Source: JACQFZ01 sp036396275 | Lineage (GTDB): Bacteria > Pseudomonadota > Gammaproteobacteria > Acidiferrobacterales > Sulfurifustaceae | Direction of reading: 5' to 3' | NCBI GenBank assembly: GCA_036396275.1 | Contig: DASWLD010000186.1 | Coordinates: 1-9,039, forward strand | DNA length: 9,039 nucleotides | Shown: piece by piece, positions 6,330 through 9,039 of the stretch | How the letters are laid out: each line of letters opens with the position of its first letter | Position numbering within the stretch: the first letter of the stretch is position 1 | Program-made: the position numbers and the translations under genes | The notes under the pieces: generated by a model | Told to the model about the DNA's origin: nothing | Database searches by the model: none | Seen by the model: the letters and a program-made list of their open reading frames with translations, nothing else

Positions 6330-6752
6330 ATGGCGGGCTCGACGACATCCGACGGAATTGGCCGGCAGGTCCGGCAATTGAATGCCGCGCTCGCACCGAG
6401 CCGACCCGTTCGTGTGGTGTTACGCTGGCAGCTCATTGCCACGCTTGGGTTCTCGCTGGCGGCGGCCTACGCGGCTGGAACGCATGGCGCGCTATCGGCC
6501 GTGCTCGGCGGCGCGGTCAGCGTCATTTCCGGTCTCACATTCACGGCAATCACGGCGAGTCGTAAGCTGCGGTCGGCGGACGGCATTCTGGCGGCCGCGT
6601 TGCGAGCGGAAGGCGCGAAAATCGTTTGTATCATCGTTCTGCTGTGGCTGGTGTTGTCGTGGTACAGCCAGGTAGTGACGGTCGCATTTTTTTTGACATT
6701 CGCCGCGACCCTGATCATCTCTTCCCTGGCATTTTTCGTGCGTGAGAAATAG
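6330..6752 (+). CDS. atpI: ATP synthase assembly protein AtpI
   Basis: AtpI is a small inner-membrane protein that helps assemble the c-ring of F-type ATP synthase. It is not part of the final enzyme and is poorly conserved. The 140-residue sequence has a polar N-terminal arm of about 30 residues, then four hydrophobic segments near 33-50, 54-75, 97-112 and 115-136. Between segments two and three lies the motif RAEGAKI (92-98), matching the conserved charged Glu/Lys motif of the family. The length is slightly above E. coli AtpI (about 126). The call rests on this topology, the motif and the position as first gene of the atp operon, because sequence identity alone would be weak. The ATG at 6330 has only a poor ribosome binding site, consistent with low expression. 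atpB follows after 19 nt. Confidence 0.85.
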   Translation: MAGSTTSDGIGRQVRQLNAALAPSRPVRVVLRWQLIATLGFSLAAAYAAGTHGALSAVLGGAVSVISGLTFTAITASRKLRSADGILAAALRAEGAKIVCIIVLLWLVLSWYSQVVTVAFFLTFAATLIISSLAFFVREK

Positions 6753-6771
6753 CGGCTGCGGCGATTGACGA

Positions 6772-7599
6772 ATGGCTACCGAATCCACCCTCACCCCCAC
6801 CAGCTACATCAGCCACCATCTCAGCAACTTCACGGTCTCCGTCGGCGGGGGCGGGTTCTGGACCTTGCACGTCGATACACTCGTGACGGCGGTTGTGCTC
6901 GGCATACTCAGCATCGGTTTTCTGTGGTGGGTCGTGCGCGGCGCGACGTCGGGCGTGCCGAACAAGCGCCAAGCCTTCGTCGAGCTGGCGGTCGATTTCG
7001 TCGACGACCAGGTAAAAGCGATTTTTCACGGCGACCGGCACCGCTTCGTCGCGCCGGCCGCGCTTACCGTATTCATCTGGGTGTTCTTCATGAACGCCAT
7101 GGACTTCCTGCCCATCGACTGGCTGGTGACGGTATTCATCGAAGGCGTGCTCGGCATGCATGCGTGGCGCCCGGTCCCCACCGCCGACGTAAACACCACG
7201 TTCGCGCTGGCGCTGTCCGTGTGGCTGCTGATGATCTTCTTCAGCTTCAAGGTGAAAGGCTTCGGCGGCTTCATGCACGAGCTTTTTTGCACCCCATTCG
7301 GCACCAAGCCCGTGTTCGCCGCGCCGCTGCTGATGGCGTTCAACTTTCTGTTCAATCTCATCGAGTACATATCGAAGCCGCTATCGCACTCGCTGCGACT
7401 CTTCGGCAACATGTACGCGGGCGAGATCATTTTCCTGCTGCTCGGCCTGTGGGCGGCGACCGGGCTCGCCGGCACCTTTTTCGGCGCGATCCTCGGCGCC
7501 GGCTGGGCGATCTTCCATATCCTGATCGTCACCCTGCAAGCGTACATATTCATGATGCTGACCGTGGTGTACATCGCCATGGCGCACGAGAGCCACTGA
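6772..7599 (+). CDS. atpB: ATP synthase F0 subunit a
   Basis: Subunit a forms the two proton half-channels next to the c-ring in the inner membrane. The 275-residue protein has the expected several membrane segments. The essential arginine is Arg209 in SLRLFGNMYAGE (207-218), equivalent to Arg210 in E. coli. Glu218 and His249 (in WAIFHIL) correspond to the E. coli Glu219/His245 pair, and Gln256 to Gln252. Other family marks are PNKRQAFVE (63-71), the NAMDFLP turn (108-114), the PTADVNTTFALAL helix start (136-148) and the KPLSHSLRL block. The protein is complete and shows no missing residue. The ATG at 6772 lacks a strong Shine-Dalgarno sequence, so it may depend partly on coupling to atpI. 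Confidence 0.97.
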   Translation: MATESTLTPTSYISHHLSNFTVSVGGGGFWTLHVDTLVTAVVLGILSIGFLWWVVRGATSGVPNKRQAFVELAVDFVDDQVKAIFHGDRHRFVAPAALTVFIWVFFMNAMDFLPIDWLVTVFIEGVLGMHAWRPVPTADVNTTFALALSVWLLMIFFSFKVKGFGGFMHELFCTPFGTKPVFAAPLLMAFNFLFNLIEYISKPLSHSLRLFGNMYAGEIIFLLLGLWAATGLAGTFFGAILGAGWAIFHILIVTLQAYIFMMLTVVYIAMAHESH

Positions 7600-7625
7600 T
7601 TTCACCGACTCCTACTCCACTTAGT

Positions 7626-7632
7626 AAAAGGA
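7626..7632 (+). promoter_or_regulatory. Shine-Dalgarno sequence for atpE
   Basis: AAAAGGA ends 7 nt before the ATG at 7640. It favours that start over the in-frame ATG at 7649. A good site fits the high subunit c demand, since the c-ring needs about ten copies per enzyme. Confidence 0.65.
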
Positions 7633-7639
7633 AACGACA

Positions 7640-7912
7640 ATGGAAAAAATGCAGTTGCTGGCAATGATCCAGGCGTACACGAGCATCGGCATCGGGCTCA
7701 TCATCGGGCTCGGCGCCGCCGGTGCATGTATCGGAATCGGCATCATGTCGAGCCGCTTCCTGGAGAGCTCGGCGCGCCAGCCGGAGATGATGCCGGCGCT
7801 GCAGGTTAAGGTGTTCCTGCTGCTCGGCCTGATCGACGCCTCGTTCATTATCGGCGTGGGTTTGGCGATGCTGTTCGCCTTCGGCAATCCGCTGCTCGCG
7901 GTCGTCCAGTAA
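7640..7912 (+). CDS. atpE: ATP synthase F0 subunit c (proteolipid)
   Basis: Subunit c forms the rotating membrane ring that binds and carries the coupling ion. The 90-residue protein is the usual two-helix hairpin. Helix 1 contains the glycine-rich packing motif GLGAAGACIGIGI (23-35), the polar loop is ARQPE (45-49), and helix 2 carries the ion-binding carboxylate Asp66 in GLIDASFIIGVG. The carboxylate is Asp followed by Ala, not the Glu-Ser plus helix-1 Gln of sodium-type rings, so proton coupling is likely. It is about ten residues longer than E. coli subunit c, shared between a slightly longer N-terminus and C-terminus. It sits between atpB and atpF with gaps of 40 and 37 nt. Confidence 0.97.
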   Translation: MEKMQLLAMIQAYTSIGIGLIIGLGAAGACIGIGIMSSRFLESSARQPEMMPALQVKVFLLLGLIDASFIIGVGLAMLFAFGNPLLAVVQ

Positions 7913-7949
7913 CCGGGGCGTTCATCGTCATACCCCGCACGGAGCCGTC

Positions 7950-8423
7950 ATGAATATCAATTTCACACTGCTCGCGCAGGCGATCACGTTCGCCATTTTC
8001 ATCTGGTTTACGGTCCGCTTCGTCTGGCCGCCGCTGATGCGGGCCGTCGCCGAGCGCCAGCAACGCATCGCCGACGGACTTGCCGCCGCCGAGCGCGGCA
8101 AACAGGAGCTCGATCTGGCGCAAAAGAAGGCGGTCGATGAAATGCGCAAGGCTCGCGAGTCGAACGCCGAGTTTCGCACCGCGGCCGAAAAGCAGGCGGC
8201 GCAAATCCTGGACGACGCGCGCCAGGAAAGCGCGCGCCTCATCGCCCAGGCTCGACTGGCGGCCGAGGCCGAGGCCGGCGTCGCCGCGCAGCGCGCCAAG
8301 GAAGAACTGCGCGGGCGCGTCGCCGAGCTGGCGGTGGTCGGTGCCGAGCGCATCCTGCGCCGTGAGATCGACGCCAAAGTGCATGCCGAATTGTTGTCCA
8401 ACCTGAAGCAGGAGCTGCGCTAA
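7950..8423 (+). CDS. atpF: ATP synthase F0 subunit b
   Basis: Subunit b dimerises to form the peripheral stalk that holds F1 against the membrane stator. The 157-residue protein matches the usual 156. It has one N-terminal membrane helix (about residues 5-27, ending FVWPPLM, the conserved hinge), then a long charged, Ala-rich helix from about 30 to 125 (AERQQRIADGLAAAERGKQEL onward by position) expected to form the right-handed coiled coil. The C-terminal segment with AELAVVGAERILRREID contacts subunit delta. The ATG at 7950 follows GGAG at 7941-7944. The stop at 8421-8423 is followed by an unusually long 92-nt gap before atpH. Confidence 0.96.
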   Translation: MNINFTLLAQAITFAIFIWFTVRFVWPPLMRAVAERQQRIADGLAAAERGKQELDLAQKKAVDEMRKARESNAEFRTAAEKQAAQILDDARQESARLIAQARLAAEAEAGVAAQRAKEELRGRVAELAVVGAERILRREIDAKVHAELLSNLKQELR

Positions 8424-8428
8424 ATATA

Positions 8429-8515
8429 ATGAACGGACGAACAAAGCGCAGCGAAGTAGGGAGACGTTACCTTATGGCCGGACGAACGGAGCGTAGCGGA
8501 GTAGGGAGACCTTAA
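8429..8515 (+). CDS. Possible Arg-rich mini-ORF made of two 15-codon repeats upstream of atpH
   Basis: Because the tandem repeat period is 45 nt and each copy is preceded by an in-frame ATG, the gap reads as one 28-codon ORF. The first unit is MNGRTKRSEVGRRYL and the second is MAGRTERSGVGRP, followed by TAA. The stop touches the atpH start (TAAATG), an arrangement typical of coupled translation. The ATG at 8429 has only a distant CAGGAG (8409-8414), whereas the inner ATG at 8474 has GGGAG 10 nt upstream, so a 13-codon version may be more likely. Of the five base differences within the 36-nt match, three change an amino acid, so there is no sign of protein-level conservation between copies. 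It resembles no known ATP synthase subunit. It may be non-functional or a leader that couples translation. Confidence 0.25.
   Translation: MNGRTKRSEVGRRYLMAGRTERSGVGRP
8434..8514 (+). repeat. Tandem imperfect repeat (two copies, 45-nt period) in the atpF-atpH gap
   Basis: Copy 1 (8434-8469) and copy 2 (8479-8514) match at 31 of 36 positions, with differences at 8443/8488, 8444/8489, 8449/8494, 8454/8499 and 8466/8511. Both begin CGGACGAAC, contain an internal AGCGnAGCG direct repeat, and carry AGTAGGGAGAC, whose GGGAG resembles a Shine-Dalgarno sequence. Copy 2 places GGGAG (8504-8508) 7 nt before the atpH ATG at 8516. Copy 1 places GGGAG (8459-8463) 10 nt before an ATG at 8474. The unit looks like a duplicated translation-initiation region or a copy of a dispersed intergenic repeat. 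Which of these it is cannot be decided from this window. Confidence 0.85.
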
Positions 8516-9039
8516 ATGGCGGAGAACCTGACTCTGGCGCGCCCGTACGCGGAAGCCGCTTTCGAGCTGGCGCGCGCTCGCGGGAATCTGGAACCGTGGG
8601 AACAAGCGCTCGCGCGCATGGCGCAGGTCGTGAGCGACCCGCAGATGCGGCAGTGCATCGGCAATCCGAAGTTTTCCGCCGAGCAGTTGGCACAGGTGTT
8701 TATCGACGTGTCCGGCAAGCTCGCGGATGATGCGAAGAATTTCGTGCATATCCTGGTCGAGAACGAACGCCTGCCGGTGCTGCCGGAGATCCTGGAATTG
8801 TTCGTACGCCTGAAGAACGCGCACGAAGGTGTGAAGCAGGCGCAGGTGACGTCGGCGTTTCCGCTGGATGACGCCGCGCTGAAAAAATTGATCGCCGAAC
8901 TTGAGCCACGTTTCAAGTGCAAGCTTGAGGCCAGCGTCAGCGTCGATCCGGAATTAATCGGCGGCGTGCGCGTCGCCGTCGGTGACGAAGTGATCGACGC
9001 TTCCGTGCGCGGCAAGCTGGCCACCATGACCGCCGCGCT
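8516..9039 (+). CDS. atpH: ATP synthase F1 subunit delta (3' end beyond the window)
   Basis: Subunit delta sits on top of F1 and joins it to the b-subunit stalk. The frame starts at ATG 8516 and runs open to the window edge, giving 174 codons against 177-180 expected, so only a few residues are missing. The N-terminal helical domain opens with LTLARPYAEAAFELA, the typical delta start. The middle shows FVHILVENERLPVLPEI, and the C-terminal domain ends with PELIGGVRVAVGDEVIDASVRGKL, the family signature. The ribosome binding site is the GGGAG at 8504-8508 inside the second tandem repeat copy. atpA would be expected next. Confidence 0.95.
   Translation, partial: MAENLTLARPYAEAAFELARARGNLEPWEQALARMAQVVSDPQMRQCIGNPKFSAEQLAQVFIDVSGKLADDAKNFVHILVENERLPVLPEILELFVRLKNAHEGVKQAQVTSAFPLDDAALKKLIAELEPRFKCKLEASVSVDPELIGGVRVAVGDEVIDASVRGKLATMTAA

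Noticed and set aside
1..9039. Replication origin, mobile element or defence system in the window
   Set aside because: Although mnmG and parAB often lie near oriC, I saw no DnaA box cluster, AT-rich unwinding element, transposase, integrase, toxin-antitoxin pair or CRISPR repeat.

Overview
The window looks like a stretch of chromosome from a GC-rich proteobacterium, most probably a gammaproteobacterium. The gene order mnmG-rsmG-parA-parB followed by atpI-atpB-atpE-atpF-atpH is the conserved block often found near the chromosomal origin in that group, and the MnmG, RsmG and AtpB proteins read as gammaproteobacterial. The species cannot be named from the sequence. All convincing genes lie on the + strand. 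No tRNA, rRNA, insertion sequence, CRISPR array, DnaA box cluster or parS site was found.

Layout. Bases 1-1209 hold a two-component signalling pair: the C-terminal part of a histidine kinase cut by the window edge, then a single-domain response regulator of the Rcp1 type. A 7-bp inverted repeat separates them from mnmG. Bases 1268-5497 hold mnmG (tRNA wobble-uridine modification), rsmG (16S rRNA G527 methylation), parA and parB (chromosome segregation). rsmG/parA and parA/parB both overlap through a GTGA start/stop junction. A short gene for an exported Sel1-repeat protein follows (5538-5876). Bases 5877-6329 have no convincing gene. They contain a hairpin that may end the upstream transcript, a good sigma70-type promoter (TTGATT-17-TATACT, 6029-6057) and a leader of about 265 nt in front of atpI.

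Bases 6330-9039 are the first part of the F-type ATP synthase operon: atpI (assembly factor), atpB (subunit a), atpE (subunit c), atpF (subunit b) and atpH (subunit delta, cut by the right edge a few codons before its expected end). Catalytic and proton-path residues are intact, with an Asp in subunit c that suggests proton rather than sodium coupling.

The most unusual feature is the atpF-atpH gap (8424-8515). It carries two tandem, imperfect copies of a 45-nt unit, each containing a Shine-Dalgarno-like AGTAGGGAGAC followed by an ATG. The duplication is in frame (15 codons), so it forms a 28-codon Arg-rich mini-ORF that ends directly at the atpH start (TAAATG). Everything else is largely conserved housekeeping sequence, and I see no strong evidence of a new multi-gene system.
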